DNA from: Pyrenopolyporus hunteri | Taxonomy: Eukaryota; Ascomycota; Sordariomycetes; Xylariales; Hypoxylaceae | Assembly: GCA_902806595.1 (NCBI GenBank) | Contig: CADCXC010000008.1 | Span: 186,001 to 250,000, forward strand | Length of the DNA: 64,000 nucleotides | Direction of reading: 5' to 3' | Part shown: positions 8,305-19,409 of the stretch, one piece after another | How the letters are laid out: every line of letters starts with the position of its first letter | Position numbering within the stretch: position 1 is the stretch's first letter | Position numbers and translations under genes: made by a program | The notes under the pieces: generated by a model | What the model was told of the DNA's origin: nothing | What the model saw: only the letters and a program-made list of their open reading frames with translations | Database searches by the model: none

Positions 8305-9747
8305 CTAGTCGTTCGGATCGTACCAAGGGGGATACTCGCAAGCCTCAAGGTATTCTTGCCAACTCATTACTTCTACATCGCCGTCGCCGTCGGAATCGTA
8401 GCTAATTGGCCGACGACGCTGTTCTCCTTTCTCTTTCTTAATCCGCTTTTCCCTCTCCTTCTCCCTCTGCCGTTCTTCTCTCCTCCGTTTCTCTAACTGA
8501 AATTGGGCTAGAGATTTCTGGGCCCACGCGTTGAGCTTGTTGCGTTCCGTAAGGCACCACAGCACCAGTTCCCGAGAAGCGAGCGTGTCTTCTAGACAGT
8601 CGTGGCCGCCCTTCGACGACTGAATCTTGACGTCCAATAGATCTTGGCTCAATGTCTTCAGGGCCCACTGACGGCCTATCCTATTACCTCGCCCGAAGAC
8701 AGCCTCGGCAACGAGGATAGCGGAATCGACGATCCGCGTATGGATAATCTGTAGGACCGCCAGGTCATGATTGAGCGCGTGTCCGATGAGTATCGTATCC
8801 GCATCGACGAGTTGGAAGAGCCTCGCCCTCGCTGCCGGCCACCCGTTTAGTCCCCGGCCGCTGGCCTTGGCTTCCGCCATCATGGCCGCGGTTACGCCGC
8901 TATACTTCGTTCGCCAGTCCTTAACGGGCTTGGTGGGGTAGACGAGGGAGTTCATGAGAATCTCGCTGGTAAATAGGTCGACCACGCAAATACGAGCAAG
9001 CTCGGACTGCCCGCCCTTGATTCCGACCATCTCGCAGTCGATAACGACAGCAGCGCGCTTCGTCGCCCTCCCCTCTCTCGGCGGCGTCCGAACGAAGTTT
9101 CTAGTAGCGAAATTGATTTTCTTTCCATCGGGCGTATAACCCATATAATAGTTTTGGGATACCAAGCAACTTTCTACGTGGCAATGAGCTAATAAGGCGT
9201 AGAGCAAGCTCGGGCTTGGCAGCATCGTCGCCCAGGGGTATTTAGTCGCAATGGGATCCGGCCAAAGAGATACGGCTGGCCCCCCGGATATCGGTGTAGG
9301 CGTAGGATGGGTCTGCGGTGCTTGGGTACCGTTCGAGTTGACTAAATAAAAGAAGATCAGCAAGACTGGCCTAACACGAAGGTTATGAGGACTAATAGTA
9401 CCTCCAGACGGTCCCTTCGCAGCCACCTTCTTTCCCTTCGCACCGCCGGACGGCTTAGGGGCGCTGCGTACGGTGGGGTTGTTCGGAGTGGCAGAGGGAT
9501 TATCCGTCCGGGGTTTAGCAGCCGGAGCCTTGCTCGCGGACGGTGTAGTCGGGTTGCTCCGGTGTTTCTGGGAGTCACGTTTGTGCTGCTGGAAGCTCGC
9601 CTCTGTATCGAATAGTTTAGAGCATTGTTTGCACCATCTTGTCCTCATATGGCCTGTCTGCTTGACATGGCGCCCAACCGATCCCGTGTCATTGAAAGTC
9701 AGCGCGCAGTCGCAGCTGAATGTTGGGGATATGTTGCTTCGAGCCAT
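8305..9747 (-). CDS. DEDDh-type RNA exonuclease with N-terminal zinc-finger region (REX family)
   Basis: The unspliced frame gives 480 residues. The exonuclease domain shows all acidic motifs: Exo I VIDCEMVG (Asp237, Glu239), Exo II IGHALNHDLAVL (Asp328) and Exo III GHDCLEDT (His382, Asp387), which makes it DEDDh. This is the family of yeast Rex3/Rex4 and REXO1, which trim 3' ends of RNAs, often in the nucleus. The N-terminus has Cys/His pairs (CDC, CKQC, HKRDSQKH) resembling C2H2 fingers. After the nuclease domain come a Lys/Arg/Glu-rich helix and an acidic tail with YDSDGDGDVE. A 60-nt segment, 9401-9342, starts with GTACTA, contains CTGAT and ends TTTAG. It is a multiple of three with no stop, so it is probably an intron; spliced length would be 460 residues. 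Confidence 0.85.
   Translation of the reverse strand: MARSNISPTFSCDCALTFNDTGSVGRHVKQTGHMRTRWCKQCSKLFDTEASFQQHKRDSQKHRSNPTTPSASKAPAAKPRTDNPSATPNNPTVRSAPKPSGGAKGKKVAAKGPSGGTISPHNLRVRPVLLIFFYLVNSNGTQAPQTHPTPTPISGGPAVSLWPDPIATKYPWATMLPSPSLLYALLAHCHVESCLVSQNYYMGYTPDGKKINFATRNFVRTPPREGRATKRAAVVIDCEMVGIKGGQSELARICVVDLFTSEILMNSLVYPTKPVKDWRTKYSGVTAAMMAEAKASGRGLNGWPAARARLFQLVDADTILIGHALNHDLAVLQIIHTRIVDSAILVAEAVFGRGNRIGRQWALKTLSQDLLDVKIQSSKGGHDCLEDTLASRELVLWCLTERNKLNAWAQKSLAQFQLEKRRREERQREKEREKRIKKEKGEQRRRPISYDSDGDGDVEVMSWQEYLEACEYPPWYDPND
9342..9401 (-). other. Probable 60-nt in-frame intron of the exonuclease gene
   Basis: Read on the minus strand it runs from GTACTATTAG to TTTATTTAG with a CTGAT branch-like site. 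Removing it joins a Gly/Lys-rich linker to VNSNGT, replacing an odd hydrophobic insert (VLLIFFYLV). Because 60 is divisible by three and no stop occurs inside, a retained copy would still be translatable. Confidence 0.6.
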
Positions 9748-11650
9748 GACGGCCTGGACTACCTCGTCAATAGGTAGTGGTATTGAGTTCTACGACCAGA
9801 TTTCCAGACAACATCTGAGGATAATGAGGGGGGATTCTGGGAGACGACAAGCCGATTTAAATGGGACGCGTGGATCGGGAGGCCTACCCAGCCAACCTAA
9901 TCAAGGCTGCGAACGCATTCGATTGCGGACAAAGGGGCGGAATCCGACGTCGGTCAGCGAATCGGATACGAAGTTTATATGCATCATCATCCCACCGAAC
10001 AGCCCGGTTAAGTAGGCACGAGCGGTACCTATTTGTCTCAGGACCCGAGAATCTACGTGTAGGTGACACGAGGCGCAGTTCGTTTTCCACCGAGAGGTGG
10101 CCTGGATAATACCTAACTTGGTTATCAAAATTGTATCAATGTGACGACGCTGTTGGTTGCTAGTATCCATCGCGACCTGAGTGCATTTCACATTTGTCAC
10201 GTAAACGACTCAGTGGTTGGCCAAGTTTCGAATAGAAAGTGTACCTGTTTGGAGCTCACGGGTAGTAAGCCAGAGATACATGTAAGAAGTCCATCATATG
10301 AGCTATCACATCACCCACAGAGATATGGAGTGGTTACCCAGTTGAGGACCAAAAGTGTTGGGTCGTGCACCAAACAGAAGCGACATGAAAGCAATCACTG
10401 TAAAAACTAACCCAAAATTCGTATCCTTATGTTGAATTTGCTAGGTCTCCTCAATGAGGAATATGGGAAGAAGCCACAGCTTATGTTTGCATACGGAGTC
10501 CCACGCACGTATTAGATGCCAATGAATGCATAACGGCACATCTGTATAAGAATACTAGATACTAGCACTCGCTTCGCATCTATGCTCCCTCCCATCATCG
10601 TATATTAACTAGGTGAAGAAGTAGTTAATTTATTTTTAAGAATTCGTTAGAACCAATAGAAGAATGAATATAACCTCAGATGTTACTGTACCTAAAGAGT
10701 AAATATTTTATGCAGAGTTATGCATGTTTACAAGTACGTCTCTTTCAGCAGATATTATATTGTAATTCGAGGTATCCCTAAACAATTTATAATCATTACC
10801 TACCCCCGTTTTTTGATAGCTTTCAATATTACGAATCAATATATTTCAGGGATTTTTACTTAGGTTAACTACTTACTTAGCTTAATATTTAAATAAGGAT
10901 TAAATAAATACGATGTACGGTTTCTTCGAAAGGGATGTTATAAGAGAATAAAGACTCCCGAAAAGTAGTTAATTACAACTCATCTCCCATACGGCGACGC
11001 TCACCCCTTCTCCCTTTCATAGTAGAAACTTACCATGCAGTCTATGACCAAGACGGCGCATTGCTCGAAGGCCTGCGGGAAACATAAAGGAATTTCTAAG
11101 AAGCCGGGAGGGGGACCTATATTAAATGTAGGATTGACAAATTACTTGCCGTCTCGAGGAGGAACTTGACCTGTCGCCGGAGATGCCTCCTAAGGAGGGC
11201 ATAACTACCTACGTAACTATTATCAATCGCCAATTCCGGTTTACTTTGTTGTATGTGAATTCGCCTATAAGCCCCGAGTCTATCTGAACATCAACATTCG
11301 CCGCCGACTAAATTTATTAAACGTCTCTTAATCTACACTACTAGTAGTATAACGACCGCTCTGAAGGCCCGGCCAATGCCCCCTTCTTATGATACACATG
11401 ATACACCCGACGCCATGAGCCTGGCCGTACAACCCTGATATATCAGCCCGTCCTCAGGCATCAAGATGTTGGTACAGGCGGTTGCCGCCAAAACCAGTCT
11501 TCCGTTGGTACAACCGCTCGAGTGTCTAGTCTGTAAACCTGCAGGGACAGATCGGTTGACAACGGCCCAGAAAGAGCGTGAATATGTCTAGGATTAGACA
11601 TTAGTATGTGCCCAATATCACAGCCAAAGTCAAAAATGGTAGTCCGTCCA
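9748..11650. other. Intergenic, AT-rich in the middle
   Basis: 1.9 kb without a recognisable gene. The part 10540-11000 is clearly AT-rich (long runs such as TTTATTTTTAAGAATTC and AATATTTAAATAAGG), unlike the rest of the window. This could be an old RIP-affected stretch, but I found no repeat partner. Short frames at 9750-10410 and 11461-11667 lack family features. Confidence 0.4.
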
Positions 11651-13567
11651 TCATACAATCCCTGCAATGACGGCCATTACAGCGCCATAGAGGCCGATGC
11701 AAATTGAAAGCTCCCAGGTACGGATAGGAATGATGCCTCCCTGGATCAGAGCACCCAGAATCCCGAGCCCCACTAGAAATACCACTGTCAATCGACCCAA
11801 GTATCCCGGTATGATTAAGAAGGTTAAGATTGGGAGAATGACAGCCGTCGTAACCCCTACGGATAATGGGACGACGGGCGTATCCTCGTATACACTAACG
11901 ATAGTCTCGGTTCCCATATCCTCACGTTGATAAGGTGAGACGGGCCGAGATTTCAGAGGGGACACGCATCGGGGTTCAGGCATCGCGAATTCGGGGTGCG
12001 GGATGGGGGTCGGGATGGGGTCCTCGTCAACCACCTCTTGGTACTCGCCATCCACACATACTAAGTCTTCTGTAACTTCGAGGAAACGAGTCTCAACCTC
12101 GGCAATAGGAGCATGCGTTGCAAGATAACTACGATATTCATGCACGTCGTCCATAGCTGGAGTTGGCATTCCTTGCGTTTCCCTAAAGGACGATAGTATA
12201 CGATCTAGGTAACCGTTCGTATAAGCAGAGTGGGTAAACCGATAAAAAGTCTAAAGGGTATTCTTACTATATTGGTCTAGTTTGAAGCCAATCTTGCCGA
12301 GAATGTCGGTCCTATGCCAGTGGAGCTCGCCACCAGATATATATTCTGCTCTCCGCGATGCTGGGAAGATGCAGTTCGGTAAGCGTCTAGTCTGCGTGTC
12401 CGCGGCGTCGAGGCGATGAAGCTGCTCTTCTAATTCGCAAAGCTCATCCTGAAGGTGTAGTAACAGCCTATGATTCAGCGTCTCAAATCTGCGGTACATG
12501 GGTCGAAGATGCGGGCTAGAGTGGTCTATTGAAGACGTAGCTAGTTTCGAGGCAAGCAGTTCATACCCCGTTATGGGCAATCTCTCAGCTCTTGGGGCAT
12601 GCTGTGGTCGGCCTCTGTTAGGCTCTCGTGCAGTGTGATCGGAAGGCGGCAGATGCGAATGCTCAGAACCCCCCCGTGGAATCTCGGGGAATTCATACTC
12701 CCTCTTTCTATTCTCGGTTGCTGCCGTCCGAGGTCCGTTTTGCGTCGGTGGATGATTCTCATCTGCACCCTCCGCACCATGTTCTGGGCTGGTGCTCCGG
12801 TCAGTCTCATGTTCGCCAACGTTATCTGAAGCATCGTCTCTAAACACGCTGGATACCGTTGAAGCGCTGCGAGTCGAAGGCGATTGGCCCTGAATGGAAG
12901 TGGGCGATCGACGAGAGGCTTCCTCCATTGACCTGCGAATGGTTTCCGGGGTTACAAGAGGAGAGTCTGAATCCAAATAATTGAGAGCGTTGGGCCTTTT
13001 CCCAGAAAACTTCTTTCGTCGAGTGCCAGGCTTTCCTATACCATCCCGATTCATGAAAGGCTTTTCCGTAGCCGACGAAGCACTCTTATCTGAGTCGTTC
13101 GACCCGAGGTCGCTTGGGGCCACGGTCGCTAGGCTTGTCGACGCAACCGACGGTGTGCTCAAGCGAACAAACGACTCATTGTCGGCTGGGATGTCAAGAT
13201 GACCATTATCCTGGGGAGGGAACCCGACTCCGGATTGTATGTTAGCTGACTCTTCGCTCAGAGTCGTTGGTCTGGGTAGTGTGGTAGGATTGCCGGGACC
13301 TAGCATGGGATCGGCCGCGTTTAAGACGCTGGAGAATCTCCTGTGGGCCTGGTTGAGACTGCTAGGGCCGAAGCTCACGATCGGCGTGGGCTGTTTAATC
13401 TCGGTGTTACGTCTAGGTAGACACCTCCTCGGTTGGGGGGGATATGGATAATTCGGCTGGGCACGATCCTGGTCATCAGCCATGCCGTGCTCAACGACTT
13501 TCCAACGGGGGCCTCGATCGATCGCGGCCGGGACGGATGACGAGCGATAATGTCTTGTGAACGACAT
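11651..13567 (-). CDS. DUF6594 family membrane protein, two exons
   Basis: Exons 13567-12268 and 12204-11651 on the minus strand, 617 residues. The 63-nt intron starts GTAAGA and ends CCTAG, splits a codon in phase 1, and joins KLDQY to NRILSSFRETQ as in the family. The first 330 residues are Ser/Pro-rich and disordered-looking. The DUF6594 region starts at GYELLASKLA and continues with YRRFETLNHRLLLHLQDEL and a coiled segment, then ASRRAEYISGGELHWHRTDIL. Three hydrophobic helices close the protein at about residues 542-562, 570-591 and 596-617. DUF6594 proteins are common, fungus-restricted and of unknown function; the C-terminal helices suggest anchoring in a membrane with the long N-terminus in the cytosol. 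Confidence 0.85.
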
Positions 13568-14948
13568 CAGCGGAGATTAGTTTTTTCTTTCGCACCTCAA
13601 AACTCTTAACAAAATGATTTGTCGACTCTCAGATAAGAAAAGGGGGATGCGAAAACGGCGTGAAACACGCATACCTCGCAGTGGTGGGCTGCAGGTAACC
13701 GTCCATGAGGATAATATACAAAAACAATGAAGGTATATACCTATGGAGGTAAAGTAGGTAGGCAGATGTGTAGGTATCCTAAGGATACACCGGCTGCGAC
13801 GAACAGACGGACGACAGATATCCAAGACCAGATGGGAAACCCAAGACTCGAATTAACATGCTACTGAATGGCTATTAGACGGTTATTAGACGACTATAGA
13901 CGATTACCTGAAGAACATGTGGCTAGCGTGGACGAGGAGCACGCAGAGTGCGACGGCGTTAGATAGACATGGTGGAATTTTGCGACGCCAGAGGACATAC
14001 CACGAACTACGTGACTGTATGTGGTCCTATGAGATGTCCGGATCTATATTAATAAGAAAAAAAGACCTTGGAGAGGAGAAGCTGAAGGGAAGACAAGGTA
14101 GGCAACCGAATAAGGATGCTTGAGTAACCCTTATGCTGCTCGGGTTGGTCACCCGACGCGGCAACTCCTATCCCAAACGATGGAGAGGAGTTCCCACCCT
14201 ATAGCGCTCGGCCGCATGAGAGCCGTCCAGATAGAAGACGGTAGATGATTGGTTGACACGATGGAATTGTTTTTGTGACGCGAATAAATCTGATGGTGAT
14301 GGCCGGCCACATGGCACCCTCGTGTAAGGTGATGAGCCTAGGCCGTCGGTCCCTTAATTTCACTTTTGGGTTGTGTTCGCCCTTTTCGTACTTGACTCTG
14401 CTTCTGTGTGCAAATTGAGACGCCGTCGCAAACATGTTCCATCTGCGAATGAGTCGGAAGGGTTATGTAGACGTTGGGGAGGATGGGGACGAATGCGGAT
14501 GGATGGGGGTGAACGAGGATGAACGAGGATGAATGCCCGGAGACGACGCGATACCAATGCACATGTACCCCTTCTACCTGGCAGTAGCGAATGTACCCGT
14601 AGATCTGGTGGGATGTATGTACCTACCTGCTACCGTGGAGGAACAACGTCATACCTGCCTATGGTTGATGTTGTTAAGCTTTAGGTTAATGCCTCGTAGT
14701 GGGCACCTGACAAATATAATAGGGCATCCGATCCCCTGCAGGTTTCAATGCAGCTGCCCCCAACCCAGCCTACCGAAAGTTGGCTCGGACCCTTATCAGG
14801 TATGTGATAAGCAACTAGGTTCGAAGGTAACAGTACCTCGTCCAGCCTATCCAGTCCTAACAAACGATGCCGAATTCAAAAAATACTGGAGCTTCCTCAG
14901 TCACAAACCTTCCATGTCCAACGGAACTCCCACCTTAAGCAGTGCAAT
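13568..14948. other. Intergenic between divergent DUF6594 and GatB genes
   Basis: 1.4 kb of shared upstream DNA. It holds TAGG/TACC motifs near 13746-13775 and 14615-14633 and a GGATGAAC-type direct repeat around 14506-14533. No coding frame with family features was found. Confidence 0.4.
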
Positions 14949-16835
14949 ATGCCGCAACTGAGAATCACCACTCTAAGTAAATATCTGCTCCACGGTCAAC
15001 TCTCCACGCGGGGTTGCTTAAGATCTCAGCCGCGGACCATTCCAAGAGCCGTTCGAAATTCTGTTCTGTCGACTGCCTTGCGGTCTCCCCAAATCCGAGT
15101 TGCTCATATTGAGAGCGTATCGAGTTCTCACACCGACAATGCGCATTCCCCAATTCAAGTTCCGCTGAGGAAACAGTTGAAAGATGAGGCCAAGAAGCAA
15201 AAGGCCCTCGGAAAGAAAAAGAAGAAGAATGCAAACAACCAGGTAGTGGATGGTTGGGAGCTAACTGTGGGAATCGAGATACACGCCCAACTGAATACCG
15301 CAAGGAAGCTTTTCTCGCCCGCTATCACGTCATTCAATGATGATCCGAACTCTCACGTTGCCTTCTTTGATCTGGCTACACCTGGTAGCCAGCCCATCTT
15401 CCAGAAAGAGACTCTCGTACCAGCGTTGAGAGCTGCCTTGGCACTAAACTGTGACATACAGACTGTAAGCAGATTTGATAGGAAACACTATTTCCATTGG
15501 GATCAGCCGTCGGGCTACCAGATTACTCAGTACTACGAGCCGTTTGCGCGGGACGGGAAAATCGTATTACAGACTAGGGACGGGATTGCGGCCGAAGATG
15601 GCGACGGCATTTCCGTCGGGATCAAACAAATCCAGATGGAGCAGGACACAGCCAAGACTCTGGCACAGCCGGGCGATGTACACTGGATCGATTTCAACCG
15701 CGTTGGCGTGCCCTTGATTGAAATTATTACTCTTCCCGACATTCATCACCCAGCCACTGCTGCCGCTCTAGTCCGAAAAGTTCAGACTGTGTTGAACGCC
15801 GTGGACGCCTGCGTCTCGGGCATGGAGACGGGCGGCTTACGTGCAGATGTCAACGTATCCGTCCGGAGAAGCGACGACCCCTCTGCTCCGTTAGGCCAGC
15901 GTACCGAAATCAAGAACCTGAGCAGCTTCAAAGCCGTTGAGGATGCTATCATCGCCGAACGGGACAGACAGATTTCTGTCCTTGAGTCTGGCGGGGCCAT
16001 AGAAAGCGAGACCCGTGGGTGGTCCATCGGATCGACGGAGACCCGCCGGTTACGAGGCAAGGAAGGGGAAGTCGACTACAGATACATGCCAGATCCTGAT
16101 CTTGCACCAGTTATCATTGGCGAGGATCTGGTCAATCATCTGCGCGAGGGAATGGGCGAACTCCCTGATGCGGAGGTTGATGAACTCATACAGCGCTTTA
16201 AACTTACCCCTAAAGACGCGCTGTCGTTGGTGACGCTTGATGAGGGCAAGCGGGTCGAATATTTCTGGAACGTTGTCGACCTGCTGGCTAAGCGTTTTGG
16301 TTCAGACACAAACTCGCCCAAGCATTTGCAAGGCTACCAACTCGCTGCGAATTGGATCCTACATGAATTAGGCCGCCTGACGTCAGGCCGCAGCGAAGAT
16401 ACGGCTGAAGACCTAGGATTTACAGAGGATGGACATTGCCATCGTGTCCCTGCTATACACCTAGCTGATATCTTATTCTATCTCCACCAGCGCAAAATCA
16501 CTGCGAAAATAGCCAAAGAGCTCCTATGGGCCGTTTTCCGTCGAAGAATTCCGGACGAGTACGCTACCATTGACAGAGTCCTCGATGAGGAGAATCTTTG
16601 GTTCAACGAGCTTAGCGAAGATGAATATGTCCAACTCGCATATACCGCAGCGGAAGGGCAGGACGACGTTATAAAGCAATTCGTAGACTATAAGCAATAC
16701 CCCCAGGGCAAACTAATGTTCCTAGTCGGTCGGATGATCCGGCTCGGTGCTGAAGAGAGGATCGACCCGAAGGAAGCCGAGCGGGTCATGAAGCGTGTGA
16801 TAGAAGAAGAGCTTGCCCCGGCCGTTAACCGTTGA
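14949..16835 (+). CDS. Mitochondrial glutamyl-tRNA(Gln) amidotransferase subunit B (GatB/Pet112)
   Basis: Single exon, 628 residues. GatB signatures are clear: GIEIHAQLNTARKLFSPA near residue 107, FDLATPGSQP, ALNCDIQTVSRFDRKHYFHW, SGYQITQYYEPF, IKQIQMEQDTAKT, and DYRYMPDPDLAP in the central domain. The C-terminal GatB/YqeY helical domain includes KITAKIAKELLWAVF. The subunit belongs to the GatCAB/GatFAB complex, which converts Glu-tRNA(Gln) to Gln-tRNA(Gln) for mitochondrial protein synthesis. The first 90 residues are rich in Arg, Ser and Thr with few acids, as expected for a mitochondrial presequence, and a Lys-rich patch (KEAKKQKALGKKKKKN-like) sits before the domain. Length and motifs look complete. 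The yeast counterpart is PET112. Confidence 0.93.
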   Translation: MPQLRITTLSKYLLHGQLSTRGCLRSQPRTIPRAVRNSVLSTALRSPQIRVAHIESVSSSHTDNAHSPIQVPLRKQLKDEAKKQKALGKKKKKNANNQVVDGWELTVGIEIHAQLNTARKLFSPAITSFNDDPNSHVAFFDLATPGSQPIFQKETLVPALRAALALNCDIQTVSRFDRKHYFHWDQPSGYQITQYYEPFARDGKIVLQTRDGIAAEDGDGISVGIKQIQMEQDTAKTLAQPGDVHWIDFNRVGVPLIEIITLPDIHHPATAAALVRKVQTVLNAVDACVSGMETGGLRADVNVSVRRSDDPSAPLGQRTEIKNLSSFKAVEDAIIAERDRQISVLESGGAIESETRGWSIGSTETRRLRGKEGEVDYRYMPDPDLAPVIIGEDLVNHLREGMGELPDAEVDELIQRFKLTPKDALSLVTLDEGKRVEYFWNVVDLLAKRFGSDTNSPKHLQGYQLAANWILHELGRLTSGRSEDTAEDLGFTEDGHCHRVPAIHLADILFYLHQRKITAKIAKELLWAVFRRRIPDEYATIDRVLDEENLWFNELSEDEYVQLAYTAAEGQDDVIKQFVDYKQYPQGKLMFLVGRMIRLGAEERIDPKEAERVMKRVIEEELAPAVNR

Positions 16836-17069
16836 AGCTAAGCTGAATTATAGCTCTATTTGTATTAGGACTCGTCGCGATGAGATACCCTCAAATATGA
16901 TTTAGAATTCTATGTCCGGGTGAAGGCCGGTGAACTATGAGTCACGCAATCTTGGCGGGCCGAGCACGACATCCATTTCACCGCATAAATAACTACATTA
17001 CCAAGAAATCGAGGGGCCATCGGCGGAATTCAGATATTAGAAAAGTATAAACAGCGCAACGTCTTCAGA

Positions 17070-17978
17070 ATGGCATCTTCAACCACTCCGTTCGTCGACC
17101 ACATCATAATCCTCATTCCTCATTCCTTCCTCACGGCCCCGCCCTCCTGGTTCGCGGACCTGTTCCACTTCTACCCCGGCGGACGCCACGCGGATGGGCT
17201 GACGGAGAACACCCTCGCACTGCTAGCCGACGGCTCGTACATCGAATTCATCGCCTTCGTGCCAGGGATCGACCCAGCGCAGCGAGCCGCGCACCACTGG
17301 GGGTCGAAGAAGGAGGGCACAGTCGTGGATTGGGCCCTGACACTACTATCTCCGGAGGAGCAAGGAGACGGGGAACGATCCGAAGGGGGAGGGCTAAGCC
17401 AAGAAAAAGCCTTCCGCGAGATCCAGGAGCGGGTCCGCGATGCGAATGCGGGGATCGTGTACGCGGACCCCGTGCGCGGCGGCAGGACCCGACCCGACGG
17501 CACAGTCCTGAAGTGGGCTGTCGCGTTCGCGGAGCGCGCCCAGGGGTCGGACCAGGATCCGCTAGAGCGTGGAACCGTGCCCTTCTGGTGCTTCGACGTC
17601 ACGCCCCGCCATCTGCGGGTGCCATACGAGGAGCCGAGGGTGGCGAAGCATCCTACAGGCGCAGTAGGCGTTGCGAAGATTGAGGTCCTCCCAGAGCTCG
17701 GGCAGATCGTCAAGAGCGCTAGTGCTGTGTACGACGCTCTCTTCGAGCCAAAGGAAGCGACGGATGTTGGCAGCTCCTGGAAGGTCGAGACTATATCTGG
17801 CGGGGAATTACACTCGGAGGCTACTGCAAGTCTGGGTACGTCCGATGGCCCTTTCAAGATCAATATATCGCTTTTCACAGACGACCCGAAATTGGCCGGC
17901 ACGTCGGTAGGTGGCAAGGTCGATGAGGATCATACCCTGACGTTCCATTTGGTGGCAGCGTCCGGAAAAAAGGCGTAA
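17070..17978 (+). CDS. Glyoxalase-like domain protein
   Basis: Single exon, 302 residues. It begins with a VDHIIILIP strand and continues with FYPGGRHADGLTENTLALLADGSYIEFIAF, which fits the glyoxalase-like fold (Glyoxalase_3 type) seen in many fungal genomes. The middle contains KEGTVVDWAL, DPVRGGRTRPDGTVLKWAV and a VPFWCFDVTPRHLRVPY segment, also conserved in the group. The His and Glu residues (VDH, IEF) match positions that bind metal in the vicinal oxygen chelate superfamily, but the reaction is unknown. No targeting signal is visible, so it is probably cytosolic. It lies 235 bases after GatB on the same strand as an independent gene. Confidence 0.8.
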   Translation: MASSTTPFVDHIIILIPHSFLTAPPSWFADLFHFYPGGRHADGLTENTLALLADGSYIEFIAFVPGIDPAQRAAHHWGSKKEGTVVDWALTLLSPEEQGDGERSEGGGLSQEKAFREIQERVRDANAGIVYADPVRGGRTRPDGTVLKWAVAFAERAQGSDQDPLERGTVPFWCFDVTPRHLRVPYEEPRVAKHPTGAVGVAKIEVLPELGQIVKSASAVYDALFEPKEATDVGSSWKVETISGGELHSEATASLGTSDGPFKINISLFTDDPKLAGTSVGGKVDEDHTLTFHLVAASGKKA

Positions 17979-18150
17979 TATAACGACTCTGGAGTCTAGG
18001 TAATCATAGGTTATTTAGATATTTTACTATCGATAGATGCCTATATATGTGACTCTGGTGACCAATATATAAGATTCGGAAACGCCGGGACTCGTGGTAG
18101 TCGTATACACAGATCGTACCTAATGAAATCTTGCGGTAAGAGGCAAAATG

Positions 18151-19044
18151 TTACTTTTCTCTAGATACCGTTGGCGTTGTCGCCTCAGCCACCGCCCAGC
18201 CGTTCCTCCGTCTAAGAAAGTCTTCGACTCTCCCCTCCCTGCCGAGGGACGCCTGTTCGCTCTGCCGTTTTCTCATGCCCTCGCTAATAGCCGCATGGCT
18301 TTTCTCCCTCATTTCTACGAGGTTCGCTGTGTTCGTGCTCGCCCGCCGTGCCTGTCCGACACTACCGATGACCACAAACATGCATAAGATGCTAGCGAAT
18401 AGCTGGTTGGACATGAACACCGGGTTCTGCTGCTCTTTCTTCCCGTCCCTCTCGTTGTACCATCGTTCCCAGTCCTCCCAGGTAGCGTTCATGCTTGCAT
18501 TCCCAGGCATGTTTCGCCAGGACCTATCGGCGGTCCGGTAGAGGTTCTCCATGCTACGCGACCCTCCCCATCCGGACCCGTATAGGTCGTAGGCCCGTCG
18601 CTTGACCGGGTCGCTGAGAATCTGGTTCGCGAGGACCACGAGACGGTAGCGCTCGAGCCGGTCCGTGTGCGACAACGGGCGAACGGAGGCATGGTGGTGG
18701 TGATGGTGATGTCTGTCCGGATGGTATATCTTGACCAGCTCATAGAACTTGGCCTTGCTGTAGGGCGCGCTCCTTTTCTGGTCGAAGATGTCGTAAGGTG
18801 TGGGATGTGGCACCGTAGGCCAGACGTGCTCGTCGGAAGATGTTTCCGACTTCTTAGGCTCGTCGCGAACTGTGGCGTAGCATCGTCGCGGGGGGAAGAC
18901 GCCGCTACGCTCCCGGTATGGAGGCGGTCGTGTGCTTCGACTACATGATAGTGACGTTATGCAATGGCAAGGGTGTGGCGATGAAAGGAAAGCAGGAAAG
19001 TTGGGGTTGGAGTAAAAGGCGACGGTTGACTTTCTGAAGATCAT
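18151..19044 (-). CDS. J-domain (DnaJ-like) protein with transmembrane helix
   Basis: Single exon, 297 residues. A J domain covers about residues 82-158: TPYDIFDQKRSAPYSKAKFYELVKIYHPD, with the HPD motif at 108-110 that stimulates Hsp70 ATPase, then ILSDPVKRRAYDLYGSGW. Directly after HPD comes Arg followed by seven histidines (112-118), which is unusual. A hydrophobic helix near residues 208-226 (LFASILCMFVVIGSVGQA) follows the J domain. The N-terminal 70 residues are rich in Ser, Arg and Pro with few acids, suggesting a mitochondrial presequence. Such proteins are usually mitochondrial inner-membrane or ER J-proteins; the exact compartment is inference. The neighbouring glyoxalase-like gene is convergent. 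Confidence 0.85.
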   Translation of the reverse strand: MIFRKSTVAFYSNPNFPAFLSSPHPCHCITSLSCSRSTRPPPYRERSGVFPPRRCYATVRDEPKKSETSSDEHVWPTVPHPTPYDIFDQKRSAPYSKAKFYELVKIYHPDRHHHHHHHASVRPLSHTDRLERYRLVVLANQILSDPVKRRAYDLYGSGWGGSRSMENLYRTADRSWRNMPGNASMNATWEDWERWYNERDGKKEQQNPVFMSNQLFASILCMFVVIGSVGQARRASTNTANLVEMREKSHAAISEGMRKRQSEQASLGREGRVEDFLRRRNGWAVAEATTPTVSREK

Positions 19045-19409
19045 AGTCTACAAGAGGAGGACATTGCTCATGAAGCCCCTGAGCGAAGGCTTCATTGCGG
19101 TTAACTAAGGGTTGTAGGAGTAGGAATCCTAATAAGGAAGAAGAATGCTGAAGATGATGTATTGGTTTAAGTTTGCTTTGAAGGTGGCGGCGCTGTTACG
19201 GTTGAAATCTCTCAAACCCGCTCAAATCGGCTTACCGATGCGCCGATGCGCTGAGGTCCTTGCCTGGGTAGGTGCTTAATTGGGGCACACTATCAGTGGC
19301 ACAGAGGCTTCATTCTTAGGTGTATGGTGGGCCAGTGGCCATAAAGTTGGCGCTAATTTATGTTATGCAGCTGACGTAATTGTGCCTGAAATTATGTAGC
19401 TCACTGCTG
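19045..19409. other. Intergenic upstream of the J-domain gene
   Basis: About 365 bases with no gene; probably the promoter of the J-domain gene on the minus strand. Confidence 0.35.

Noticed and set aside
17171..17917. Minus frame of 248 codons
   Set aside because: Antisense shadow of the glyoxalase-like gene; Ser/Pro-rich with no family features.
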